From an uncultured Clostridia bacterium (lineage in GTDB: Bacteria > Bacillota > Clostridia > Christensenellales > Borkfalkiaceae), in the NCBI GenBank assembly GCA_947589585.1, contig CANQCA010000035.1, positions 1 to 13,479 of the forward strand: a stretch of 13,479 nt of DNA, in the 5' to 3' direction. Under the pieces are notes generated by a model. The model made no database searches and was not told the origin of the DNA. It saw nothing but the letters and a program-made list of their open reading frames with translations. The stretch's first letter is position 1. Each line of letters opens with the position of its first letter. Below are positions 6,675 to 13,479 of this stretch, one piece after another. Position numbers and translations under genes: made by a program.

Positions 6675-9259
6675 GCCTCATCCCCTTCGACCAATTTCAG
6701 GCCACCCATGTCCGCGGTCAGGGTGATAGATTTTCCTTCCTCGGGGTTGTTTTCGAGGATGTAGCGGGCGATGAGATTTTCGACATGCGTCTGGAGGAAA
6801 CGCTTTAAGGGGCGGGCGCCGTAGACGGGGTCGTAGCCGCAATCCGAGATGTAAGCGCGGGCGCGTTTCGTCACGGTAAGATGAAGAGACTTCACTCTTT
6901 CGGCAAGTTTTTGAAGGAGCAGATCGACGATGCTGTCGATCTCTTCGTGCGTAAGGGGCTTGAAGAGGACGATCTCATCGAGCCTGTTCAAAAATTCGGG
7001 GCGGAAGGCGCGGCGCAAAACCTCCTTCACGCCCGCCTTTGCCTCTTCGCTGAGCTCCCCTTCCTCGATGCCGCTCTGGATGAGGTCGGCGCCGAGATTG
7101 GACGTGAGGATGATGACGGTATTCTTGAAGTCCACCGTCCGCCCTTGCGAATCCGTGATGCGCCCGTCGTCGAGGATCTGGAGAAGGATGTTGAAGACGT
7201 CGGGGTGCGCCTTTTCCACCTCGTCGAAAAGGACGATGGAATAGGGACGGCGGCGGACGGCCTCGGTGAGCGTGCCGCCCTCTTCGTAGCCGACGTATCC
7301 GGGGGGCGCGCCGATGAGACGGGAGACGGAGAATTTCTCCATATATTCGCTCATATCGATGCGGATGAGGTTCTTTTCGTCGTCGAAAAGATTTGCGGCG
7401 AGCGCCTTTGCGAGCTCGGTCTTACCCACCCCCGTGGGGCCGAGAAAGAGGAAGGACCCGATGGGGCGGTTGGGATCGGCAATGCCTGCGCGGGCACGCA
7501 TGATCGCGTCCGAGACCTTCTTTACCGCCTCATCCTGCCCCACGACACGGCGGTGCAGGTCCTCTTCGAGATGCAAAAGCTTCGCGCGTTCGCCCTCCTT
7601 GAGGCGGGCGACGGGAATGCCCGTTTGACGGGAGACGATACGGCCGATCTCCTCCTCGGTGACCTCGTTCTGGAGAAGGGCATCCTTCCTCCCCTGCACG
7701 CTTTTCTTCGCCTCCTCGAGCTGTTTTTGAAGTGTGGGAAGCTCCCCGTAGCGAAGGCGGGAGGCCTTTTCGAGCTCGCCGCGCACCATCGCCGATTCAA
7801 TCTCCCCGTTCATGGCGTCGATCTTCTCCTTGAGCTCCTTTTCGGCGCGAATGGAATTCTTCTCCTCTTCCCATTTCGCCTTCATCGCGGTGAAGTTCTC
7901 CTTGCATTCGGAGAGCTCTTTTTTGAGGGCCTCGAGGCGGGCGGCAGAGAGTTTATCCTGCTCTTTTGCAAGCGCCTTTTCCTCCACTTCGAGCTGGATG
8001 ATCTTGCGGTTTAAGGCATCCATGTCCGAGGGCATGGAGTCGATCTCCGTGCGGATCATGGCTGCCGCCTCGTCGATAAGGTCGATGGCTTTATCTGGAA
8101 GGAAGCGGTCGGTGATGTACCTGTTTGAGAGCGTCGCCGCGGCGACCAAGGCGTCGTCGTGGATGCGGACGCCGTGGAAAATTTCAAAGCGCTCTTTGAG
8201 CCCGCGCAGAATGGAGATCGTGTCCTCCACCGTGGGTTCCCCGACGAGCACGGGCTGGAAGCGGCGTTCGAGCGCGGCGTCCTTTTCGATATATTTGCGG
8301 TATTCATCGAGGGTGGTCGCCCCGATGCAGTGCAGTTCCCCGCGGGCGAGCATGGGCTTCAGCAGGTTCCCCGCGTCCATCGCGCCCTCGCTCTTGCCCG
8401 CGCCCACGACGGTGTGGAGCTCGTCGATGAACAGCAGGATCCCGCCCTCGGAATCGGCGACCTCTTTGAGGACGGCTTTGAGGCGTTCTTCAAACTCGCC
8501 GCGGTACTTCGCGCCCGCAATGAGGGCACCCATGTCCAAGGAGAAGAGCGTCTTTCCCTTCAAGCCCTCGGGAACGTCGCCGCGGGCGATACGCTGGGCA
8601 AGGCCCTCTGCGATGGCAGTCTTGCCTACGCCGGGCTCGCCGATGAGCACGGGGTTGTTCTTGGTCTTGCGGGAGAGGATGCGGATGACGCTTCTTATTT
8701 CCTCGTCCCGCCCGATGACGGGCTCCAGCTTGTGCGCACGGGCGCGCTTTGTGAGGTCGGTGCCGTACTTTTCGAGCGCCTCATAGGTGGCTTCGGGGTC
8801 GTCGCTTGTCACGCTTTGGTTGCCGCGGACCTCTTTTAGCCCCTTCAAGAAACCTTCCTTCGTCACGCCGAAGCGTTTGAACAGCTTCTCGAGCCCGCCC
8901 TCTGCATTGTCGAACAGGCACAAGAAGAGGTGCTCAACGGAGATATATTCATCCTTCATGCCCTTCGCGAGCTTTTCCGCCTCATTCAGAATGCGGGATA
9001 GCGCCGCCGTGGGATAGAGATTGCCCGCGGAGACGTTGGAAACGCGCGGAAGACGGTCTATCTCTTCCGAGGCGGCGGAAAAAAGCCCTTCGCCGTCCAC
9101 GCCCGTACGGCGCAAAATGCGGCGGCAGAGCCCGTCCGGCTCAAGCAGCGCCACGGTGAGATGAAGGGCGGTAAGTTCTGCGTTGCCGCGCCCGATCGCC
9201 GCATCCTGCGCATCGTGCAGCGCCTGCAAGGATTTTTGTGTGAATTTCTGCATATCCAT
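6671..9259 (-). CDS. clpB: ATP-dependent chaperone/disaggregase ClpB
   Basis: ClpB is a hexameric AAA+ disaggregase that threads aggregated proteins through its pore, working with DnaK. With the start at 9259 (MDMQKFTQKS) it has 862 aa, the normal length. Residues 1–~145 are the double Clp N domain. NBD1 has Walker A GEPGVGKT at 207–214 (K213) and a Walker B ending FIDELHT. A full coiled-coil middle domain occupies about 400–520, which separates ClpB from ClpA and ClpC. NBD2 has GPTGVGKT at 607–614 (K613), then VLFDEVEKAHPDVFN and LTSNLG. An ATG six bases upstream (9265) is possible but sits only 3 nt from GGAGG, against 9 nt for the chosen start. An extended -10 promoter lies just upstream. 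No CIRCE or CtsR operator is visible. The gene overlaps the PPTase gene by 4 nt. Confidence 0.97.
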   Translation of the reverse strand: MDMQKFTQKSLQALHDAQDAAIGRGNAELTALHLTVALLEPDGLCRRILRRTGVDGEGLFSAASEEIDRLPRVSNVSAGNLYPTAALSRILNEAEKLAKGMKDEYISVEHLFLCLFDNAEGGLEKLFKRFGVTKEGFLKGLKEVRGNQSVTSDDPEATYEALEKYGTDLTKRARAHKLEPVIGRDEEIRSVIRILSRKTKNNPVLIGEPGVGKTAIAEGLAQRIARGDVPEGLKGKTLFSLDMGALIAGAKYRGEFEERLKAVLKEVADSEGGILLFIDELHTVVGAGKSEGAMDAGNLLKPMLARGELHCIGATTLDEYRKYIEKDAALERRFQPVLVGEPTVEDTISILRGLKERFEIFHGVRIHDDALVAAATLSNRYITDRFLPDKAIDLIDEAAAMIRTEIDSMPSDMDALNRKIIQLEVEEKALAKEQDKLSAARLEALKKELSECKENFTAMKAKWEEEKNSIRAEKELKEKIDAMNGEIESAMVRGELEKASRLRYGELPTLQKQLEEAKKSVQGRKDALLQNEVTEEEIGRIVSRQTGIPVARLKEGERAKLLHLEEDLHRRVVGQDEAVKKVSDAIMRARAGIADPNRPIGSFLFLGPTGVGKTELAKALAANLFDDEKNLIRIDMSEYMEKFSVSRLIGAPPGYVGYEEGGTLTEAVRRRPYSIVLFDEVEKAHPDVFNILLQILDDGRITDSQGRTVDFKNTVIILTSNLGADLIQSGIEEGELSEEAKAGVKEVLRRAFRPEFLNRLDEIVLFKPLTHEEIDSIVDLLLQKLAERVKSLHLTVTKRARAYISDCGYDPVYGARPLKRFLQTHVENLIARYILENNPEEGKSITLTADMGGLKLVEGDEA

Positions 9260-9267
9260 TTTCATTG

Positions 9268-9275
9268 CCCTCCCT
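9268..9275 (-). promoter_or_regulatory. Ribosome-binding site of clpB
   Basis: AGGGAGGG precedes two in-frame ATG codons. The GGAGG core is 9 nt from the ATG at 9259 and 3 nt from the ATG at 9265, so the downstream start is favoured, although both may be used. Confidence 0.8.
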
Positions 9276-9293
9276 ATCGTTTTTTCAATCAAT

Positions 9294-9302
9294 ATTATAC
9301 CA
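9294..9302 (-). promoter_or_regulatory. Extended -10 promoter of clpB
   Basis: TGGTATAAT combines a perfect -10 hexamer (9294–9299) with an upstream TG dinucleotide, an extended -10 element that can work without a good -35. Only weak -35 candidates are seen (TTGTTT at a 19-bp spacing, GTTTAG at 17 bp). The predicted start gives a short leader of roughly 25–30 nt before the clpB ATG. Confidence 0.7.
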
Positions 9303-9335
9303 TGATTTTACCGACGCTAAACAAAACAGACGACG

Positions 9336-9357
9336 AAAAAGCCGCCCCGAAGGGCGG
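9336..9357 (-). terminator. Strong intrinsic terminator with UUCG loop, upstream of clpB
   Basis: The minus-strand sequence forms a 6-bp GC stem CCGCCC–TTCG–GGGCGG followed by CTTTTT. C(UUCG)G is an unusually stable tetraloop. It would stop minus-strand transcripts arriving from the repeat region or from the YitT-family gene before they reach clpB. Confidence 0.8.
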
Positions 9358-9370
9358 TGTAAGGAATGAT

Positions 9371-9774
9371 GAAGAGAGGGCGGCACTCCCCCACCCGTCA
9401 CGGCTTTGCCGTGCCACCCTCCCCCTCGCAAGCGAAGGGTAGGGCTTACCCCTTTTTAAGGGGGAGGCTCCGCACCAGCGGTGGTGGGGGTCCCGTTACC
9501 GTTAAAACGCGGAGAAGCAAGCAAGGCAAGGAGTGCGAGGCTTTTCGCAGCCCGCGTCGCTTCCAATAACGGTGCAAGCAGGGTCTCCCTGCGCAAGCAC
9601 GACCCAAGTTGGCGAGCCCTGTCGCCTTATTGTCTTTGAGAACAAACAAGCACAGCGGGCGAAAAAGTTTAGAGATGACGATGCTAACCCCTCGCAAAGT
9701 TTTGTTTTGCGAGGTATAGACTTCGTATAAGGGGATTCTCTCGACCCCGTTGGGGTCTCGGAATGACAGCTTAA
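9371..9774. repeat. Composite palindrome-rich intergenic element (repeat mosaic)
   Basis: This ~400-bp block occupies most of the 542-bp gap between the YitT-family gene and clpB. It contains many separate inverted repeats: CACGGC/GCCGTG (9399–9413), CCCTCGC/GCGAAGGG (9423–9439), CCCCTT/AAGGGG (9449–9463), nested ACCGTTA/TAACGGT (9498–9573) and ACGCGG/CCGCGT (9507–9557), GCAGGG/CCCTGC inside GTGC/GCAC (9572–9600), GGCGA/TCGCC (9611–9626), CCTCGCAAA/TTTGCGAGG (9690–9714) and GACCCC/GGGGTC (9743–9757). The minus strand at the right end begins TGTCATTCCGAG and continues to GAATCCCC, a wording I recall from widespread bacterial intergenic repeats. The left part resembles the clostridial type that pairs CTCCCCC/GGGGG with CACGGC/GCCGTG. 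Copies elsewhere in the genome cannot be seen here. The short ORFs inside have no family features. A structured RNA is the main alternative. Confidence 0.6.
9690..9714. repeat. Strongest hairpin within the composite element
   Basis: CCTCGCAAA and TTTGCGAGG form a perfect 9-bp stem around a 7-nt loop. No U-tract follows on either strand, so it is more likely a repeat palindrome or RNA stem than a terminator. Confidence 0.75.
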
Positions 9775-9777
9775 ACC

Positions 9778-9798
9778 AAAAAGCAAAACAAAATTTGC
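9778..9798 (-). terminator. Weak intrinsic terminator after the YitT-family gene
   Basis: On the minus strand GCAAA–ATTTTGT–TTTGC is followed directly by TTTTT, four bases after the stop codon of the YitT-family gene. The 5-bp AT-rich stem is weak, so read-through into the composite repeat as far as the strong terminator at 9336–9357 is likely. Confidence 0.4.
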
Positions 9799-9801
9799 GA
9801 A

Positions 9802-10725
9802 TTATTTTATGAACCTGCCATAAACTTCGGAGGCGGGGGTAAAATAAGCAAACGTATCCGGAAACTCCTTGATGATTCTCTGCAACTGGGCGATTTGGCG
9901 CTTTCTTATGAGGCAGACGAGCATGCTCTTATCCGAATGCGAATACATGCCCGTCGCATGCACCAGGGTGACGCCGTGGTGGGTGCGTTCCATGATCTCG
10001 GCGGCGACTTCCTCGGGGTGTGTCGTGATGATCTCGAATTTATACGCCGTCTGGAAGCCGTGCAGGATGACGTCCGAGGTCTTGCTCGTTGCGTACAGGG
10101 AGACGAGGGCCAGAAGAACGGGCATCAGATTGACGGCGAAGTTATCGGCGAAGGGTTCCCCCCATTCGTAGTAGACGAAGAAGGACGCGATGACGACGAC
10201 GGCGTCGAAGCCCGAAGTCATCCAGCTCACGCTGAGATACCGGTATTTCTTATTGACGAGGGAGGCGAGGATGCCCGTCCCGCCCGCAGTGCCGCAATCG
10301 CGGATCATGCCCGCGAGGGGGATACCGAGAAGGATTCCGCTTGCGACCGCCGCCATGATGCCATAGGCGATCTTCTCGTTTTCGGGCGGTGCAAAGACGG
10401 GGAAGCCCTTGACCTGTTCAAACAAAATGAGAAGGCCGGAAGATAAAAGCATGGAAGCAGTCGAATCGATCGCCCCTCTTTTCCCCAAAAAGAAGAAGGC
10501 GAGGAAGAAGAGCGGCACATTGAAGATGATGAGGAAATACCCCGCATTCAGCCCCGTGAGATATTCCAAAAGCACGGAGAGGCCGTTGATCCCGCCCGGG
10601 GCGAACTTGTTGGGCGTGACGAACATATAGATCGCAAGCGCGCGCACGACACCCGTATAGAATATGGCGAAGGCGCTCTTCAGGATCACAGGCAAATATT
10701 TTTCACGGAAGGTTTTCTTATCCAT
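9802..10725 (-). CDS. YitT family (DUF161/DUF2179) integral membrane protein
   Basis: This 307-aa protein belongs to the YitT family, widespread in Firmicutes; the transported or sensed molecule is not established. Residues ~10–215 hold about five or six membrane segments (about 17–35, 48–80, 90–103, 120–140, 165–186 and 198–212). They include the family's glycine-rich motifs APGGINGLSVLL at 42–53 and CGTAGGTGILASL at 144–156. Residues ~221–305 form the cytoplasmic DUF2179 domain: GVTLVHATGMYS, then MLVCLIRKRQIAQLQRIIKE, ending with an ASEVYG segment. The ATG at 10725 has only a modest ribosome-binding site (AGAGAAG close by, GGAG 11 nt away). A well-formed promoter lies at 10757–10785, so the gene appears to be a single-gene unit. 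Family assignment is secure; function is not. Confidence 0.92.
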   Translation of the reverse strand: MDKKTFREKYLPVILKSAFAIFYTGVVRALAIYMFVTPNKFAPGGINGLSVLLEYLTGLNAGYFLIIFNVPLFFLAFFFLGKRGAIDSTASMLLSSGLLILFEQVKGFPVFAPPENEKIAYGIMAAVASGILLGIPLAGMIRDCGTAGGTGILASLVNKKYRYLSVSWMTSGFDAVVVIASFFVYYEWGEPFADNFAVNLMPVLLALVSLYATSKTSDVILHGFQTAYKFEIITTHPEEVAAEIMERTHHGVTLVHATGMYSHSDKSMLVCLIRKRQIAQLQRIIKEFPDTFAYFTPASEVYGRFIK

Positions 10726-10756
10726 CTTCTCTTACGCTCCGGTCACGATCTTTCAT

Positions 10757-10785
10757 ATCTTATCACACCCGAAAAAATAAAGCAA
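10757..10785 (-). promoter_or_regulatory. Promoter of the YitT-family gene
   Basis: TTGCTT (10780–10785) and TAAGAT (10757–10762) are separated by 17 bp, and TGA directly before the -10 makes it an extended -10. It lies between the lipoprotein terminator and the YitT-family start, which supports a separate transcript. Confidence 0.7.
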
Positions 10786-10809
10786 CTCACTTTCGGGCAT
10801 TTCCAAAAT

Positions 10810-10835
10810 AAAAAAATCCCGCCTTGGAGGGCGGG
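10810..10835 (-). terminator. Intrinsic terminator of the lipoprotein gene
   Basis: CCCGCC–CTCCAA–GGCGGG (10835–10818 on the minus strand) forms a 6-bp GC stem followed by A and seven T residues. It begins 8 nt after the stop codon of the lipoprotein gene. Confidence 0.88.
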
Positions 10836-10843
10836 AAAGGCTT

Positions 10844-11770
10844 TTATGATTCGCTGAGGGGCGGGAGATCGGAAGGGAGCGTCACGCGCGCCTTTCCGTA
10901 ACCGTAAAAAAGCTGTGAACAGGCTACATGGGCCGGGGCGGCTTCCCTCGCGGGCCGGATGCGTTCCACCTTGGGAAGAAGGATGATGATACGCGGGACG
11001 GTGCCGTGACGGGTGATGTGGATGTGCGGCATCGGATAGGGGTGCGGGATGGGGGGAATGTGCGCACTGCGGGCCTCGTCTGCCTCGCCCGGTGCATCCG
11101 TGCCCGATGTGAGCTCGAAAAGGCAGGCGCTCGGCTTTCCGTCCGTAAACTTGAGGACGAACTTCTCCGCCTGCATCCCCTCTTCAAAAGAGGGCGCGCA
11201 AGAGAGGACGCCGTCGACATATCCGCCGAGCGCTTCGGCATTTTCCGAAAGGCCGTCTTCGGACATGGTATAGCCGTTTTCGCTCTCGCTATAGGTGAAC
11301 GCCGCAGAAGCATCGCGGGCAAAGGCGGGAGGCAGGAACCCCTTGAAAAACTCGGCGAACTGTTCCGAGGTATAGGTTTCGCTATCCCATTCCGACCAAT
11401 CGCCGTCCTCCTTCGAACGCGACCAGATGGCCTTTTTATCGGTAAGGTCTGCATACGACTCAGCCTCGTAGACGGTCGTATCCCCCTCTTTTACGCACAT
11501 CGAAAAGTATACTCTTTCGCCGTCGTTACAAAAATCCATGGTCGTGACCTCGGACATGGTACCCTCCTTTTTCGTCGGAGAGTTTGTAAGCACCGTCTTG
11601 ACGCAGTAATTTTCCTGCGCGGAGAAGGCTTCTTCCCAGCCCTCATTCTGCAATTTTTCCGACTTGAGCGCATAGGGATCGGTATCCTCGTTCACATCGC
11701 CCGCTCCCCCGCATGCGGAAAGGAGAAGGGCTGCAGAGAGCAGAGCGGCGAGACTGAAAAATTTCTTCAT
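10844..11770 (-). CDS. Secreted lipoprotein of unknown function
   Basis: The 308-aa product starts MKKFFSLAALLSAALLLSAC, a lipoprotein signal peptide: two lysines, a hydrophobic core and the lipobox LSAC, with lipidated C20 followed by GG. The ATG at 11770 has AAAGGAG about 6 nt upstream; the longer in-frame reading upstream would bury the signal peptide. The mature part is acidic, with many E, D, T and Y residues and alternating strand-like segments. This recalls small extracellular beta-sheet lipoproteins of Firmicutes, but I recognise no specific family. The last ~25 residues (LFYGYGKARVTLPSDLPP) look like a closing strand. Before them, residues ~226–284 are unusually rich in Pro, His and Arg and lack the acidic character of the rest. 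The gene is flanked by a putative promoter and a strong terminator, so it is probably a single-gene unit. No function is proposed. Confidence 0.85.
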   Translation of the reverse strand: MKKFFSLAALLSAALLLSACGGAGDVNEDTDPYALKSEKLQNEGWEEAFSAQENYCVKTVLTNSPTKKEGTMSEVTTMDFCNDGERVYFSMCVKEGDTTVYEAESYADLTDKKAIWSRSKEDGDWSEWDSETYTSEQFAEFFKGFLPPAFARDASAAFTYSESENGYTMSEDGLSENAEALGGYVDGVLSCAPSFEEGMQAEKFVLKFTDGKPSACLFELTSGTDAPGEADEARSAHIPPIPHPYPMPHIHITRHGTVPRIIILLPKVERIRPAREAAPAHVACSQLFYGYGKARVTLPSDLPPLSES

Positions 11771-11789
11771 GATAAGCTCCTTTATCCGC

Positions 11790-11819
11790 AGTATGCGCAG
11801 CCCCGAAAAAGATATGCAA
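11790..11819 (-). promoter_or_regulatory. Putative promoter of the lipoprotein gene
   Basis: TTGCAT (11814–11819) and CATACT (11790–11795) lie 18 bp apart. The -35 overlaps the end of the upstream terminator's T-tract. The match is moderate, but some promoter is expected here because the preceding terminator is strong. Confidence 0.45.
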
Positions 11820-11844
11820 AAAGGGACTGCCGCAGCAGTCCCTT
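11818..11844 (-). terminator. Strong intrinsic terminator after glgP
   Basis: A perfect 10-bp stem (AAGGGACTGC with GCAGTCCCTT, 11821–11830 and 11835–11844) closes a 4-nt loop. On the minus strand the stem ends in and is followed by a run of five T residues (11822–11818). It begins 17 nt after the glgP stop codon. The stem is symmetric, but the opposite strand has only a very short T-run, so the minus direction is favoured. Confidence 0.92.
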
Positions 11845-11861
11845 GTTCTTTCGAAATTTTA

Positions 11862-13479
11862 TCAGCCGATGTGCCAGATGAGGGCGGCGTAGTCGCGGAC
11901 GGAGCGGTCTGCGGAGAACTTGCCCGCGGCGCAGAGGTTGAGAAGGCTCTTTCTGAAGAATTCGTCGCTGCCATAGTCGCGGAGGAGCTGCTCCTTCACG
12001 CGGATGTAGTCGGCAAAGTCGTAGCAGACGAGGTATCTATCCGGTTCGTAGCCGCCCGTGATGCTCTCGTAGAGACGCTTCAAAACGCCGCGCTCGTCGG
12101 AGAACGTCCCGTTCACAAGCGTATCGAGAATGCGGCGAAGCTCGGGGGTTCTGTTGATGATAGCCCAAGGGTTATAGCTGTGTTTGACGGCGTTGACTTC
12201 GTCCACGGTCGCACCGAAGATGTAGTTGTTTTCCCTGCCCGCCTCTTCGCAGATCTCGACGTTCGCGCCGTCCATGGTGCCGAGCGTCACCGTCCGCGGT
12301 GGAGATCTGTTCGGAAGCGTCCGCCGCGCAGACGAGCTTCTCAGCATAGGAGACGTCGTAGTCCTGCACGAAGACGACGCGCATGACCTTGGAGACTTCC
12401 TCATCGCCGTTGACGAGCTTTGCGATCTCGTTGATGAATTTGATGACCGCCTTCGCCATATAGTAGCCCGGGGCTGCCTTCGCACCGAAGATGAAGGCAG
12501 TGGGCGGGAAGTCTTTGATGGTGCCGTCCTTTATGCCGAAATAGAAGTGCAGAATGGAGAAGGCGTTGAGAAGCTGTCGCTTGTACTCGTGCAGACGCTT
12601 GATCTGGATATCGAAGATGAAGTGCGGCGGAAGGTCCACCCCTTCGCGCTCCTTGATGTAGGCGGCGAGCTTTTGCTTGTTCTCCCCCTTGATGCGCTTG
12701 AAGTCGGGCAAGATCTCATCCACGAAGGGACGGAGCGAGGCGAGCTGTTTGAGGTCGGTGTGCCAACCCTCGCCGATCTTCGCATCGATGACCTTGGCAA
12801 GCGCGGGGTTGTTGAGAAGCAGCCAGCGGCGGGGCGTGATGCCGTTCGTGATGTTGACGAACTTCTCGGGATAGCGTTCGTACCAATTTTTGAAGGTCTC
12901 CGTCTTCAAGATATTCGTGTGGATCTCGGCGACGCCGTTCACCTTCGAAGAGACGAAGATCGCGAGGTTCGCCATGTGGATGGTGCCGTCGCGCACGATG
13001 AAGAAGCGGTCCCGATCCAGCCCTTCCCGCTCCAAACGCTCCTGACAGCCGAGGATCTGTTCGTAGACGGAGGGAAGAAGGTCGGAGAGTGCCAATGCAT
13101 CCCACCGCTCGAGCGCTTCCGCCATGATGGTGTGGTTGGTGAAGTTGAAGCACCCACGGGCGATCTCGAACGCCTCGTCGAAGGAGAGCCCCTCACAGCG
13201 CAGAATGCGGATGAGCTCGGGGATCGCGAGCACGGGGTGCGTATCGTTGAGCTGGAAGCAGTATTTTTCGGGAAGGGTATGAAGGTCTCTTCCCGCCGCC
13301 TTGAACTTCCTGACGATATCCTGAAGGGAAGCGGACACCATGAAGTACTGCTGGCGGAGGCGGAGGAGCTTGCCCACCATCGTGTTGTCGTTGGGATACA
13401 AGACGTCGCAGATCTTGGTCGCGTTGAAGTTATCCACCGCCTTGCTGTCCCCCTTCATCGTATCGAAGAGTTCGAAGTC
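11862..13479 (-). pseudogene. glgP: Glycogen/alpha-glucan phosphorylase, internally deleted and frameshifted; N-terminus beyond the right edge
   Basis: GlgP uses pyridoxal phosphate to release glucose-1-phosphate from glycogen. The reading frame enters at 13479 (DFELFDT, no start in the window) and follows the family closely: NDNTMVGKLLRLRQQYF, NITNGITPRRWL, DIQIKRLHEYKRQ, GAKAAPGYYMAK and VFVQDYDVSYAEKL. It reaches SEQISTA at ~12295, then turns into 40 unrelated residues and stops at 12172. The conserved continuation resumes in another frame at 12290 (VTLGTMDGANVEIC) and runs 142 codons to a normal ending (LIWHIG) at 11862. The missing segment between ISTA and VTLG normally contains EASGTGNMK, whose lysine binds the cofactor. 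Comparison with the family suggests about 47 nt are absent. Both frame and catalytic lysine are lost, so the encoded product should be inactive. The rest is undamaged, so the lesion is recent or a sequencing/assembly error. Confidence 0.9.

Noticed and set aside
9446..9786. Several 65–94-codon open frames on both strands of the gap between the YitT-family gene and clpB
   Set aside because: They cover the palindromic repeat block, overlap one another, lack good ribosome-binding sites and give low-complexity products without family features.
9392..11011. A 13-nt match (CACCCGTCACGGC) between the composite repeat and the odd stretch of the lipoprotein gene
   Set aside because: In 13 kb of G+C-rich sequence read on both strands, a few 13-mers are expected to match by chance, and the similarity does not extend beyond it.
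11771..11974. A 68-codon upstream extension of the lipoprotein gene
   Set aside because: It would run through the glgP terminator and 3' end and would place the signal peptide inside the protein. The ATG at 11770 has a strong ribosome-binding site.
12172..12310. Programmed ribosomal frameshifting in glgP
   Set aside because: A frameshift alone would not restore the protein: the conserved segment with the cofactor lysine is absent from all frames, and no slippery heptamer or downstream signal is evident. A deletion fits better.

Overview
The window looks like a chromosomal piece from a G+C-rich member of the Firmicutes/Clostridia, probably an uncultured gut-type organism. The evidence is the gene order ftsK/spoIIIE – rimO – pgsA – (cinA position), which matches the conserved block upstream of recA in many Firmicutes. 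A lipoprotein with a Gram-positive-style leader, a YitT-family membrane protein and purine-rich Shine-Dalgarno sites before most genes also fit. The genus cannot be fixed from the sequence. All recognised genes lie on the minus strand and use the standard code, so the layout is described from right to left, in the direction of transcription.

(1) 13479–11862: a glycogen/alpha-glucan phosphorylase gene (glgP) that enters from the right edge. It is broken near 12294 by an apparent ~47-nt internal deletion. The deletion shifts the frame and removes the conserved segment carrying the pyridoxal-phosphate lysine. A strong hairpin terminator (11818–11844) follows. (2) 11770–10844: a secreted lipoprotein of unknown function with its own putative promoter and a strong terminator. 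Its C-terminal part contains an odd basic, Pro/His-rich stretch. (3) 10725–9802: a YitT/DUF161–DUF2179 membrane protein with a good promoter. (4) 9801–9260: a 542-bp stretch without a gene. It holds a mosaic of palindromes that looks like a composite intergenic repeat (about 9371–9774), a strong terminator with a UUCG loop (9336–9357) and an extended -10 promoter for clpB. (5) 9259–6063: clpB (disaggregase) overlapping by 4 nt with an Sfp-type 4'-phosphopantetheinyl transferase, followed by a terminator. (6) 5941–1: a promoter with flanking inverted repeats drives a compact operon: ftsK/spoIIIE, rimO, pgsA and a divergent CinA-like gene that runs off the left edge. Its start and stop codons overlap or lie 11–14 nt apart.

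Functionally this is mostly housekeeping: chromosome translocation and segregation (FtsK/SpoIIIE), ribosomal protein S12 modification (RimO), phosphatidylglycerol synthesis (PgsA), protein disaggregation (ClpB), carrier-protein activation (PPTase) and glycogen breakdown (broken GlgP). No defence system, prophage, CRISPR array, tRNA or rRNA was seen. The points most worth a second look are the damaged glgP, the composite repeat, the eight-unit 12-residue repeat in the FtsK linker, and the CinA-locus protein that lacks the usual MoCF-domain signature.
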